Assembly: GCF_000003815.2 (NCBI RefSeq)
Contig: NC_049991.1
Location: forward strand, 2,041,969 to 2,105,968
DNA length: 64,000 nt
Direction: 5' to 3'
DNA from: Branchiostoma floridae
Taxonomy: Eukaryota > Chordata > Leptocardii > Amphioxiformes > Branchiostomatidae
Part shown: positions 34,601-46,600 of the stretch, in pieces
Layout of the letters: each line of letters starts with the position of its first letter
Numbering within the stretch: position 1 is the stretch's first letter
The notes under the pieces: model-generated
Seen by the model: the letters and a program-made list of their open reading frames with translations, nothing else
Told to the model about the DNA's origin: nothing
Database searches by the model: none
Position numbers and translations under genes: made by a program

Positions 34601-37600
34601 CCAAGCAATGAGAGAAGAGGATATCTCTGACGTACAGAAAGATTGGAATCTCCATATGAAAGAGGAAAATCTGGGCGAGCTACCGATAATCCCCAGGGAC
34701 TGGGAGGGCTTCAACATGACGGAAGTTGAAAACTTCAGGTAAAACACAAAGAGAGCACATTTTCTCTGACTTTATTTGCGATAGAAATAGTGGTTGGATA
34801 GATAAAAGTTACTTAGGCCATGAATTGAAACACGCCCGTTTGTAACTATACCAGAGTGACGAAAACGAATTGCTTAACACATTTATAAGAACAATTTTGT
34901 ACGTTTCGTGTTGCATTTTAAATCATAATTTTACATCTTGCATTATATTCCATTTATAAAATCAAGGGTTAATATGTCGCTTTGTTTTTTTTCCACCACA
35001 ACACATTGTTGCAATCGTTTGTCCATCACACAGCAAAGTTTTGTTACCATTATGCTTCAAAAAGGTGTAGATCAACGAAAACATTATTTACCTCAACAAA
35101 AATATATGATATATAATATTATAAGTATTATCCGTTGCTTTTAAAATAGGATATATACTGGATATCAAGTCAACGGACGGTGGTTTCAAACTGTAATATT
35201 TTGAAATTATACAATTAAAAAACACCTGTAACGTCAGTTAACTTGATCTCCCGAAAACCCTGTATTGAGATACAACGGATATAGGTTACCACCACGAATA
35301 AAGGTGAACCAGCGTTACATAGAATTCGTAAACGGACATGGAATCTTTTAAAAGTGTGAAAATGTAATGATACGTACTGGTAAATGGTGATCTTATCATT
35401 CATTCTCCCATTGTTTGAAGATAGCAAAATAAACTCACTGAACAGTGTTATCTAGCAGTCACTTAACCCAGCAGGAATTTCCTCCAATGATTGATGCAAC
35501 TTTTAGTTAGACCTCCATTTTACCTCACCGTTCTAGTTACTAATCTAGTGTTGGTATTTCACCATGTAGGAAGATGGTGCTAAACAAGACCAGAGTGGCT
35601 ACTCACCTCTACACCTCCCAGAAGAACGTGCCCGTCCACTCCAAGCTGACGTTCTTCCAGTCCAATCTCACGGTCAAGATCATGAGAGGGACGTACCAGT
35701 ATTTTCCCCGGGTAAGGATCTAACAATTCATTAGTTTCTAAGCAATAGACTGTAAAGGGTGCAGAACCAAGCTGCCAGATTCTGTACAAACCACTACAAC
35801 ATAGGTGCTAGTGTTACCAAAATGAAAACAGAACTGCAGTGTATGTCACTTGAAGAAAGAAGGAAAATGTCCAGACTTTGTATGATGTACAAAATGACCA
35901 ACAAACTGGTGGACGTACCGGCTAATAAGTATCTAATACCAGCTCAAACAAGAAATCTTTTTAAAAAAGCTGTGCCTTGCCGCGTATTTTATGTTATTTT
36001 GGTAAGTTAGACTAGATTCTACGCTTAAAAATCCCGAGTTCCACATGTCGCCCCCTCCCCCTCATTATCATAATTTATGTCAGATGAATTATTGGCACAT
36101 TAAACAGGTTTTGTAAAACTTTTTGACCCACAATGAATATGCATTATTTTTTATTACAAACTAAGTTCCTTCTGATGCAATTTGTGATATATATTTATAT
36201 AAACATGGTGAGTTAAAGCGTAGATTTATTACGCTGGACCACATACAGTAACATGCGTCTAGAAGAGCGTTTTAATACTCGCCTGGAATGTACCATCGTC
36301 TAACTAAGCCATGAAACTCGGCACGTTGATCACGTTATTGTGACAATGTGTTTTTGCCCGTAAGTATGTGGTTCGAAAGTCGGTCGAACTCTGGGCTTTG
36401 ATGAGTTGATCTATTGGTTTGCGGGTCGGTTGAACTCTGGGCTTATTGAGTTGATCTAATGGTTTGCAAGTCGGTTGAACTCTGGGCTTTAATGAGTTGA
36501 TCTAAAACTGCAGAATCTAGTTGCAGCATTGTGGTTTACTTCTGCCCCCCGCCCATTGCGTTGACTGGGCTGAGAGGGGCAGAGGTGGTCCATCCATTGT
36601 GGGGCGTTCGCCCTGTTTCGCAGCTGCAAAATCTAGTTGCAGCATTGTAGTTTCTGCTGTCCCCCGCCCATTATATAGACTGGGCTGAGAGGGGGCAGAG
36701 GTCATCCATTGTAGGACGCTGCTCTGTTTTGCATTTCAAGGGTTGAGACAGACAGTGGTGTCCATTTTGTCTGAGTGGAAATTTCCACTTGGGCTTGCTC
36801 CTTGGCAAATTTAGCAATTTAGTTTGAGAACCAGTAGCGCCCGGAGAGGCTGCCTAGTTTATTGGTTCGTACTTGGTTGTTCTTTAAGCGTGTCAGTTTG
36901 GTTACACGCCTTCAGTTACGTTACGTTTTCAACCCTTGCTGCCCGTGGAGTCCGTGGAGGCTGTCTGATTTACAGGTAGTGTTTTTCAGGGTCTCTGGCA
37001 GCTCTGTCTGCTCATATTTTGGTTCCTTTTTAGTTTTATTTGGTTCTAGTTAAAGCTGCATTATGAAGCGTCCTCTTTCAATAAAAGTTGCCGTGTACCG
37101 TGATCGGTTAACGTATGAACAAGTGTTTACTTTGCTGAGCGAGGTTTCGGCTCCCATGAGCAGCATTCAGGCTGTTCAGTCTCTGGGACCAAACTCATTC
37201 GACGTGTCATTTTCCTCGGTACACGAGCGTACATTGTATGCGGGGAAACTGTCTGGTTTAGACGCCGTGGATGTGTCATCTTACGCGGCGGCGGAGATAA
37301 TTGTCACGGCCACAAGAATTCCGTATGAGCTTGATGACAACTATGTCAGGAACTGGTTAAATCAATACTGTGCCGTCATCACGTCCCGTATGGTAACATA
37401 CCGGGACAGACCGACCATCAAAAATGGGAACCGGCAATACAAAGTAGTTTTAAAGCCGGGATGCAATATCCCATCAGCATGGAAAATGTATGACGGGAGG
37501 ATGGTTTTCTTCAGGTATGTGGGGCAGCCCCGTACCTGCTTGAGATGCAACCAGGAAGGCCATGAGTCGGCAAATTGTGCAGTAACATTTTGCAACAAAT

Positions 37601-40600
37601 GCCAATCCATTGGGCATTTGGCCATGGATTGTACCAACGATGTTGTGTGCCTCAGTTGCAGGGCAGAGGGACATACGGCCCGCCGTTGTCCCCTGTCCTT
37701 CGCAAACAGGATTAAGATGGGAGCCAGTTGGGCTAAGAGCCAAGAGCTCCCGGCAGGTGTGAGTCAGGTCCGTGAACATCATGATGGACGGGTTCCTCAG
37801 GCTGTAAATAAGACTGATCGGTCGGAACTGGCCCATGTTTCTGACGCAGAGTCTGGTGTATCTGATCCTGTTTCGCCTCCAGGTCACCCTGGCAGTGTGG
37901 ACCCGGGTACTTCTTCGGCTGTGAAGTCGGATGTTTCTTCTCCGGTCGCGGAGCCGGAGGTTTCTCCTACGGTCGCGGTGGTTGAGCCGTCTGAGGACGT
38001 GCTGTCGGAGGCCGCTCCTTTAAGCTTCTCTGACCAAGTTTTCTCCGGTCGCGGTGGTTGAGCCGTCTGAGGACGTGCTGTCGTCTCTGGCTAAGCCTGG
38101 CCTTTCTTCCTCTTCTAGCGAGCAGGTACCCTCAACATCTGCTGCTCCGGTACCGGCCCCTCGCGCCCGGTCCCAGAGAAGGAGGCGTAAAGCGGCCAGT
38201 CCTATCCGACCTGTTACTCGTCGGTACATGTGTCAGGGTTGTGAGTTGGATTACACAATCACTCTGGAGGTGGTGTCTTGTCATCAGTGCAAGGCAGACA
38301 TAACTCCAGAATCTGCTCTCCTTGCTTTCTGTGAGGGCCCAGTTTGTCAAAGCGATAATCGCCTCTTTCTTTGTCAGAGCTGCCATGATGGCAACTCTGA
38401 TATTGCTGACAAAGATTCCAGGAAAAGGTGTAGGGGGGATTCCAGTGAGGGTTCTGCCTCTGCAAAGACTTTGTCGAAAGGAAAAAAGATTCGTAAGGAG
38501 CCGGATTCCGACTCCAGTCTTGTTATCGAGGAGTTTCCCTCGGAGAGTCTTCGTTCTGTGGACGGTAACGAGTCTGACTCTACTGTTGGCTCCAGAAGCC
38601 TCATCATTGATGAGGATACTTCGGATGCCTCTCAGGCTCCAAGTCCCGATTTGGTAGCAAAGGCGAGAGCCATTGTCATCTCCTCTGACTTGTACAAGAA
38701 TAAGGCTGTCTTTGTGTGCAACCAGTTTATTTCTCATGGTTGTGACGAACTCTTGCATAGTTTTAGGTCTTTGAAATCTCACCTTGCAAAGGCGCATGGC
38801 ATCTCCGGGGACGTTGTGCCTTGTAAGGTTGGTAATTGTTCGAGGTTTTTTAAAACCACCATGTTATGTCTCAAGCACCTCTACAATGTCCACCCCCAAT
38901 TTGTTAACCGAATTGGTGTGGAAGGAATTGATGATCTGTACCACTAATTCCTCACATTCCGATGTTGTTTGACATTCCTTCTCTATGTAGCCTCATGGTT
39001 CTTATTGCTACACTCAATGTCTGTGGGCTCCGTAGTCCGCAGAAGAGGAGGCAGGTTTTCGGCTTTTGCCGTCAACATAAATTTGACGTTGTTTGCCTCC
39101 AAGAGTGCCATGTTTCGTCAACATCTGAAGCGGTGCTCTGGGAGAAGGAATGGGGAGGCCAAGCGTTTTGGGCATTGGGCTCCTCCCAATCTAGAGGTGT
39201 GGGTATTTTACTCTCTCCATCTTTCAATTTTGATGTGGTTAAAAAGTCTTGTGACGACAGTGGGCGTGTTGTCTGTGTCGTCTTGTCCGATGGTGCGCGT
39301 AATTTCAAAGTTTGTAACATGTATGCTCCTAACATTTCTGCGGAGCGTACTGGATTTTTTAAAAATTTGTATAAGTTTCTGTCGGGGGCTGAGCCCCTTA
39401 TTTTGTGCGGTGATTTTAACTGCGTTGAAGATGTTGATATTGATAAGAGGGGCGGGAACCCGGCTCATGGTAGTGGCGGTTCCACCGTTTTAAAAGACAT
39501 TTGCGCCGATTTTAATGTGCATGACTCTTGGAGACATGAGAATCCTTCTAAAAAGGTCTTCACTTGGAGACAGCCGACCAAAGGTATTGCCTGTCGGCTG
39601 GACCGATTTTATTCGTCTAAATGCCTCGTCGTTTCAAACTACTGTTTTTTACCCGCATATTTTACAGACCATGACTGTGTGTCCTTGTCAATTTTACCGG
39701 ATGTGAAGAAGAAGCCTGGCTTGTGGAAATGTAATGTCTCGATTTTAAAAAGAGACAAAGTTTTAAATGACTTTAAACTCGCTTTTAACAATTGGAAGAC
39801 TTTGAAACCAGGTTTTCCTTCTTTGCGAGCCTGGTGGGATGATGTAAAGGCTAGAACTCGCTCTCTCCTGATCAGAATTTCTTGTGAACTGGCTAGGGAG
39901 AGACGGGAGTGCATGTTTACCTTGAATAATGAACTTGTCGATCTCACCAACAAGATGAACGACGGGGCCTCTTCGGCGGACATCTTGCGTAGGTATGAAT
40001 GTACTAAGTCTTCCTTGTCCGAGTTGTCCGCTGAGGAGGCTCGCGGTGCTTTTGTTCGGTCCAGAGTCAAGCAATTTGTCGAGGGGGAAAAATGTACCTC
40101 GTATTTTGTAAGCCAGGCCTCTTCCCGAAGTAGGCAGCGACGCATTTCTTCGGTCAGAGATTCTACTGGACGTGTTGTCCAAGATGACGAGGAGATTTTA
40201 GACGTTTTTAAGCTATTTTATGAAGACCTTTTTAGTGCTGAGCCTATTGATAAGTGTGAGGCGAATAACCTTTGTAACAATTTAGAAGGGTCTTTGGATC
40301 CTGATGAAGTCTCTTCATTAGAAGGTCCTCTTTCATTGGATGAGCTTTGGGCTGCATTGTGCAGTATGGAGAATAATAAGTCCCCTGGCAGTGACGGTCT
40401 CCCGAAGGAATTTTATGTCGCTTTCTGGGACGTCATTGCCGGGGATCTCCTCTCAGTTTTTGAGGAAGTTTTTTCTTCTGGCGAGCTCTCTCAGAGCCAG
40501 AGTTTTGGTGTTATTACTCTCCTTCCAAAAAAAGGGGACCCTCTGGACCCGAAGAACCGTCGCCCCATCTCTTTGTTAAATTGCGATTATAAGATTCTTG

Positions 40601-43600
40601 CAAAGGTCCTTAACAATAGGCTTAAGATGGTTGCCGCCTCGGTCATCAGTCCTGACCAGACATGCGGTATACCAGGCCGGTCGATACAATGTAACCTACT
40701 TTTGATGAGAGATATCATTACATATGTTAATATGAATAACTTTGACTGTGCGATCATTTCTCTGGATCAGGCCAAGGCCTTTGATAGAGTGAATATTGAT
40801 TTTCTTCACTTGACTCTTACGAAGATGGGTTTTGGCCCGGTTTTCCGCAAATGGGTTGCTATATTGTACCACAACATTACCAGTGCTGTTCTCGTCAATG
40901 GGTCGCTATCATCTTCTTTTTCTCTCTCAAGAGGTGTTCGGCAGGGGTGCCCTATGTCACCCCTGCTGTACGCAATTTCTTTGGAGCCATTTGCCGCTAC
41001 AGTAAGGGCCGACGCTGCGATTCACGGCCTCAGGTTGCCTGGTGGCCGTGAAGTTAAGATCTCGCAGTATGCGGACGATAACTCGGCTATTGTTACAACC
41101 GATGAGTCGATCCGCCGGCTCTTTGCTGTTATTGACATGTATAACAGAGGTTCCGGGTCTCTTTTAAATCTTGACAAATGTATGGGTCTCTGGCTAGGTA
41201 GTTGGAGGAAAAGACTCGATTGTCCGAAGAATTTTAAATGGACATCTGTATCCATACGTTTATTGGGAGGTACTTTTGGAAGTGTTAATATGCCTTTAGT
41301 CAACTGGAGGGAGAGGCAAGCTAAGTTTGAAGCGGTTCTGCGAAGGTGGGACAGCTTCTCTTTATCCTTCGCTGGCAAGGTTGTCGTCGTTAATAACCTT
41401 GCTTTATCTACTTTGTGGTATATTGCTCCTGTATTTTCTCCTCCCGAGTCAGTCGTCAAGGACATTACGAGAGCCGTCTTTAAGTTTTTCTGGAGTTATC
41501 GTGCAGAACTGGTCTCTAGACAGACAGTTTTGCTACCTTTGGACAAAGGTGGATGGGATCTCATTGATTTTGGAGTGAAGGCCAATTGTTTTTATTGTCG
41601 GCCGTTTACCAATATTCTTGACCGGCCGGATCTTCCATGGGTCCAGTTGGCAAAATATTGGCTGGGTTTTTTTGCCCGTCGTTTTGAACCATCATCGTGG
41701 TCTAACAGTTCCCCCCACTCTCCTGAGGCTCCACCTCACTATTCTTTGATGCGGAAGCTCACCTTGGAGTTTGTTAATGCTTCTGCTTCGAAGACTTGGG
41801 ACAGGATATGCACCGTGCAGTCTTTGTACAAAGCTGCCATTTTAGCTCGTTCTCATACCCCTTCCGCTTGTTTTTTAGAGCGGGGTGTTGATTGGTCACT
41901 TGTTTTTTCAACGGTGCATAACACTCTCCTTGAGAATAACCTAAAGGAGCTTTCCTGGAAGGTCGCACATGGGGCTCTCAAAACCAACTACTTGACTTGT
42001 TCGATTTGGCACAGAACTCCTTCCCCTCTTTGTCCGAGGAGAAACTGTAGAGCTATGGAGACCGTTACCCATGCCATCTGGTCTTGTGGCGAGGTGCTCC
42101 TGACCTGGACTTGGGTCGAAGGGTTCATTAGGCGATGGGTGGTCTCTAGTTTTCGTGTTTCTCGCGCGGTCGCTCTCTATGGTGTTATGTCGTCTACCCT
42201 GAAGAAGTGTAAGAGAGATGTCTGCACCTACATTTTGGCCGTCGCTCGGTCTAAGATTTGGTGGTCCAGGTGTCAGGCTCTCTTTGACAATAATTTCGTA
42301 TCTCACATTGAGCTGGTGTCTCTAATCAAGGAGGCTCTTAGGTTTAAACTCAAGATGGAGTTTGTTCGACTTGGTTCTGAAAGTTTCTTGGCTGAGTGGT
42401 GCCAATCTGTTAAATGGGCAAGTGTGCGGACGGGAGTTTTGGTTCTACGTTTTTAGAGTCCTTGTCGTAGTAGTCTTTGTTTGGTGCTACAGTCTGTCTT
42501 TGCTATTGGTGGATTGTCTGTTAGATGTTCAGTATGTGTGGTCAGTCCTTCACTATGGTGTTCTCCTTCTACTCTCTAGTCCTCTTTATAATTTCCAGTT
42601 TGCTTTGATGTGTCGTTTCTTGGCAGAAGGGTGGGCGGGTGCAAGTCTGCCTCGGGTGGAATGGCACATTCTTTTTCTTTGTTTCCATTCATGAGTTGTT
42701 TCTTCTTATATTATGATGGTTTTCAGTTTGGTCTCTGTCTGTATTACTAAAACTGTTTGTATACCCAAAATAACAAAGGGCCTTTGGAAGGGGCTTTGGA
42801 AGGGCTGGGTTAAAAGGTCCGTCCATGGATCCATGGAAGAAAGCTGGCGTAAAGCCTTGCCTGGCGGCAAGGCAAAAAAAGAACAAGTATTAAACAATCA
42901 TGCCCTCAAGTACCAACTAGAATTAACAACCTAGAATTGATGTGTTCAAAAATTCGGATTTTCGTTGAGTGGAATTTGTTGTTACCAAGTACAGTATGGG
43001 CATCTTCCCTGGAAAGTTTTAAAGAACAATTGGAGATAAATGTACAAAAGCTAGGTGTGACGGATCGTTCAGTGTAATATAACCAGCTGCTGCCGCGCCA
43101 CGTTCCTGCGAAGCTGGTGTGTTACGCCGAAGGGCAGTTATACCGGCTATATAAATTTAGATACAGATACAGACCGATAACATACTAGCCCCATCCACCT
43201 TCGTCAAAATGTAGAAATGCAAAATGAAAACACAGCGTTAAAAATATGAATAATTTGACGGACATGCAACCACTCTCTCATTGGTCGAAACGCTATCTTT
43301 TAGCGAAGAGCCTATAAAATAAGCTATACATAAATATTCTACATTTTGATGATTTCACTATGTTTGCCTTCATGCAAGGGAAACATATTGTTTTTGCTGC
43401 GTTTCTTGTTTTTCTCCAAATGAGGGCAATGACCCTTCCCAAATAAGGTCAATGACCCTTTCCCGAATTAGGTCAATGACCTGGGCCACAATTACTGGAA
43501 CTGTAACAGACACTATTTGGTGTTTAATTACATTGTGTAGCAAGTTGCAGGACAGAGTTGAAGGGGGCTGGTATGGGAGTTTTAAACATTTTGTATTTAT

Positions 43601-46600
43601 GAATGGAAGATATCTGCTGTCTTTGTAGGTGCAAGATTAAAGCAAATGATATTAAGGATGATCTTTATTTGCATGTTCCTGCCCATGTGGGCTAAATGCA
43701 GCAATTTTTCAGTTGTGTTACATGGGGTACTAAAGACTAAGTACTATTATATTAAGTATTACAATTGGATAAACAATACATCTGCAGCTATGCTATCACT
43801 ATATCTAACGTTTACATGCCTTTTCCCATTTCTTAAAACATGTGTATGCGATTTTACTCATTATACGTACAAACAGGTTGACTTTGGTTAACTGTTTACA
43901 TCGTGTATCTACATTGGGAGCACTTGTAAAAGAGTTAAGGGTCCATTTAGTGGTGCGATAAAGATTGTTGTATATTATTTCTTGCGTTTTTTGCAGAATG
44001 TCCAGTTCCCCAGAAAACCGCACCAGAGGTGCAGCGTGGTTGGGAACGGGGGGATTCTGACAGGAAGTGGCTGTGGGAACGAGATCGACTCTGCAGATCA
44101 CGTGTTCAGGTGAGATACAACAAATCTTTTTGAATTAAAGGACTTGAAACTATTCAGTACAACATTCTAAAAGTGTCGATGTATCGAATGTTCCTTATAC
44201 AAGCGATCATGATTGGCGTCTGCAAATCGAAAAGTCTGCAGATTTTTTTTTAAATCTCCAGATTTTCCAGAAAATTTGGAGAAGGTTTAAGAAAATCTCC
44301 AGACTATTTCGAAAAGTCTCCAATTTTTTTCTAGCAGTCCCCAGACTGTTTCAAACATTGTAGAAATGGCCTGCACTATCAGCCTGTCCCTAATTTGCAT
44401 TAGGCCATGTTGATTTGATTACTAGTATATGTATGACTTCCATTCGAGCATCAATTTCATCCGTTTCAAAGAAAAGTTTTCGACCATGCTGTAAATAAAT
44501 CGTACAAATCAGCAGCAAAATATGTGCAGTTGCAATTGCAAAAACATATCGAAAACTGATACTAATGTCCTAGAATGCCAAAGTTAAAAGAGTGGATGTG
44601 AAAGAACATTAGGGATGTGATCCACATGATAGAATGAACATGACTTTAATGGCAGGTCATGACAGCAAGCTTTATTCAAGACAACTGATTTTATTGCTGG
44701 TCGACAGAAATCCTTAAAACTAGAAGTACAGTTCTATCCGAAGGCTATCCAACGTCATTAAAACATAAGCTATGTACTTTTAAACATCAGCCCCTTTGTG
44801 ACAACATTCTGCCTTATTTGCATACAGACTGAACGTTCCACCAATCGAAGGATGGCTTACCAAAGGCGTGGATAATAAGAGCGACTTAGTCACTCTGAAC
44901 AACATTCTTCCTTATTTGCATACAGACTAAACTTACCACCAAATTTGACCAATCCAAGGGCGGTTTACTAAAGACGTGGAGAATCAGACCGACTTTGTCA
45001 CACTGTGCAACATTCTGCCTTTTTTGCATACAGACTGAACTTACCACCAATCCAAGGGCGGTTTACTGAATACGTGGTGAATAATACGAACTTTGTCATA
45101 TTGAGCAAGCAACATTCTCTCTTATTTGCATACAGACTGAACTTACCACCAATCCACGGGCGGTTTACTGAAGACGTGGGTGAGAAGACTAACTTTGTCA
45201 CACTGAACCCCTCCGTACTGCAACACGAGTAAGTGTTGAAATTAAAGTTTTGTCATAAAAAATTGTATTGATACAAGAAAAAAGCAATTCTTCGAAATAA
45301 TACTTGTACATGTATACTTTTCATTCCTTGTTTGTATTGAGCATCAACGGAAACCCGGCAAAAGCGATCGTTTGAACAGGTAGTCGGTTTGAAGAGTATC
45401 AACTCACAACAGGCCCAAGGCATAGTATAAATAGGCAAATGACAAGCACGCGTTCGCAAAGAAGTAAGTCAGGAAGGTTTTTAATCTCAAATACAACACG
45501 GACACGCATACAAAAAGGTAAGTAAGCCTGATAGATTTTACCAAATGAACGAAACAAGTTCTTCTGCCTATATAGATAGCATTTCTACCATACAATAAAG
45601 TGCTGTATATGTTGCATTCCTGCGTCTACAATCTTTCGATGGACCAGTACGTGTATATATTCATCAGGATAACAAATATTGTTGCCCATTTTTCTTGCAG
45701 ATATGGTCTACTTCTTGAGGAAGAAAAGGTCAGAGCCTTCGTGCAAACGGTTGCAATGTATCCAACCAACGCAGTGATCTACACACACCCGTTCGACCAC
45801 AAGAAGTACAGGAAACCGGTGTACCGGGCACACAAGGCGATGCTGGGCGGCTCGGAACAGGAGATGCGGTGGTCACATCCAGAGTTCTTACGCGCAGCGG
45901 ACCGTTTCTGGAAGAAGGCGTTTCATCTGAAGGAGCCACGAATTACATCAGGTAAGGCCACTCCAAATTCATTTGTTCCTTCTCGGATTTTGTCAGAAAA
46001 AGATTGGAATGACAGATCGAAAAAAAAATTGTCAAAAGGTCTGGGGTGAAGATATATGGTTTCAATCCCACGCAAAAAAAACAACAACAACAGCCTGAGG
46101 AGTTTAATGGCACGTTTTATACAATGAATCCCTTTCTTTCATTTGTAACTTATGTTCTGCGTAAAAGGCATTGTTTTTAAAATGAAGTTATGTGTATGTG
46201 GCTCTGAATGGTAATGTTTACAGTTTTGTGATAATTTTTTTCTCGGGACTTAATTCTTTTTTTTTTATGAAAAAAAAAATGGACAGGCAAATCCGCGAAG
46301 CAACAAATAAAATTGGTGTGGCCTAAGAAACAGAGATTCAGACATCTAAAACCAGTGCAGAAGGTTAAGACCCAGGTAGTTCCATAGCCTTTTTAAGGCC
46401 GTAGGGGCAATGGGTTGTTATCCACTGTGTCTTGCTAGGGCACGTTATTGGAAGGTGTAGCCCAACTCTCTCCTTCCACTGCCTTTTACCCCCCTACCAA
46501 AGTCTGGTACCTATTTTTACACCTGGATGAAGTGAGGAAAGTCGTGTTAAGTGCCCTTTCCAATGGCACAAGGTCGGTAGCATGACAGGACTTGAACAAA

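Larger units (their letters stand above)
36490..42886 (+). mobile_element. Near full-length Tx1/L1-like LINE in ST8Sia intron 3
   Basis: The element has two ~113-bp 5' UTR repeats (TCTAGTTGCAGCATTGT ... GACTGGGCTGAGAGGGG), an ORF1 region with CCHC knuckles, an intact ORF2 with endonuclease and reverse transcriptase, and a 3' UTR. The 3' end carries a hairpin CCTTGCC-TGGC-GGCAAGG followed by CAAAAAAAG. Exact ends are estimates; I could not identify a target duplication. The sense orientation matches the host gene. The long ORF2 suggests a recent insertion. Confidence 0.8.

Noticed and set aside
38132-38797. 221-codon minus-strand frame
   Set aside because: It is antisense to LINE ORF1 with no supporting motif.
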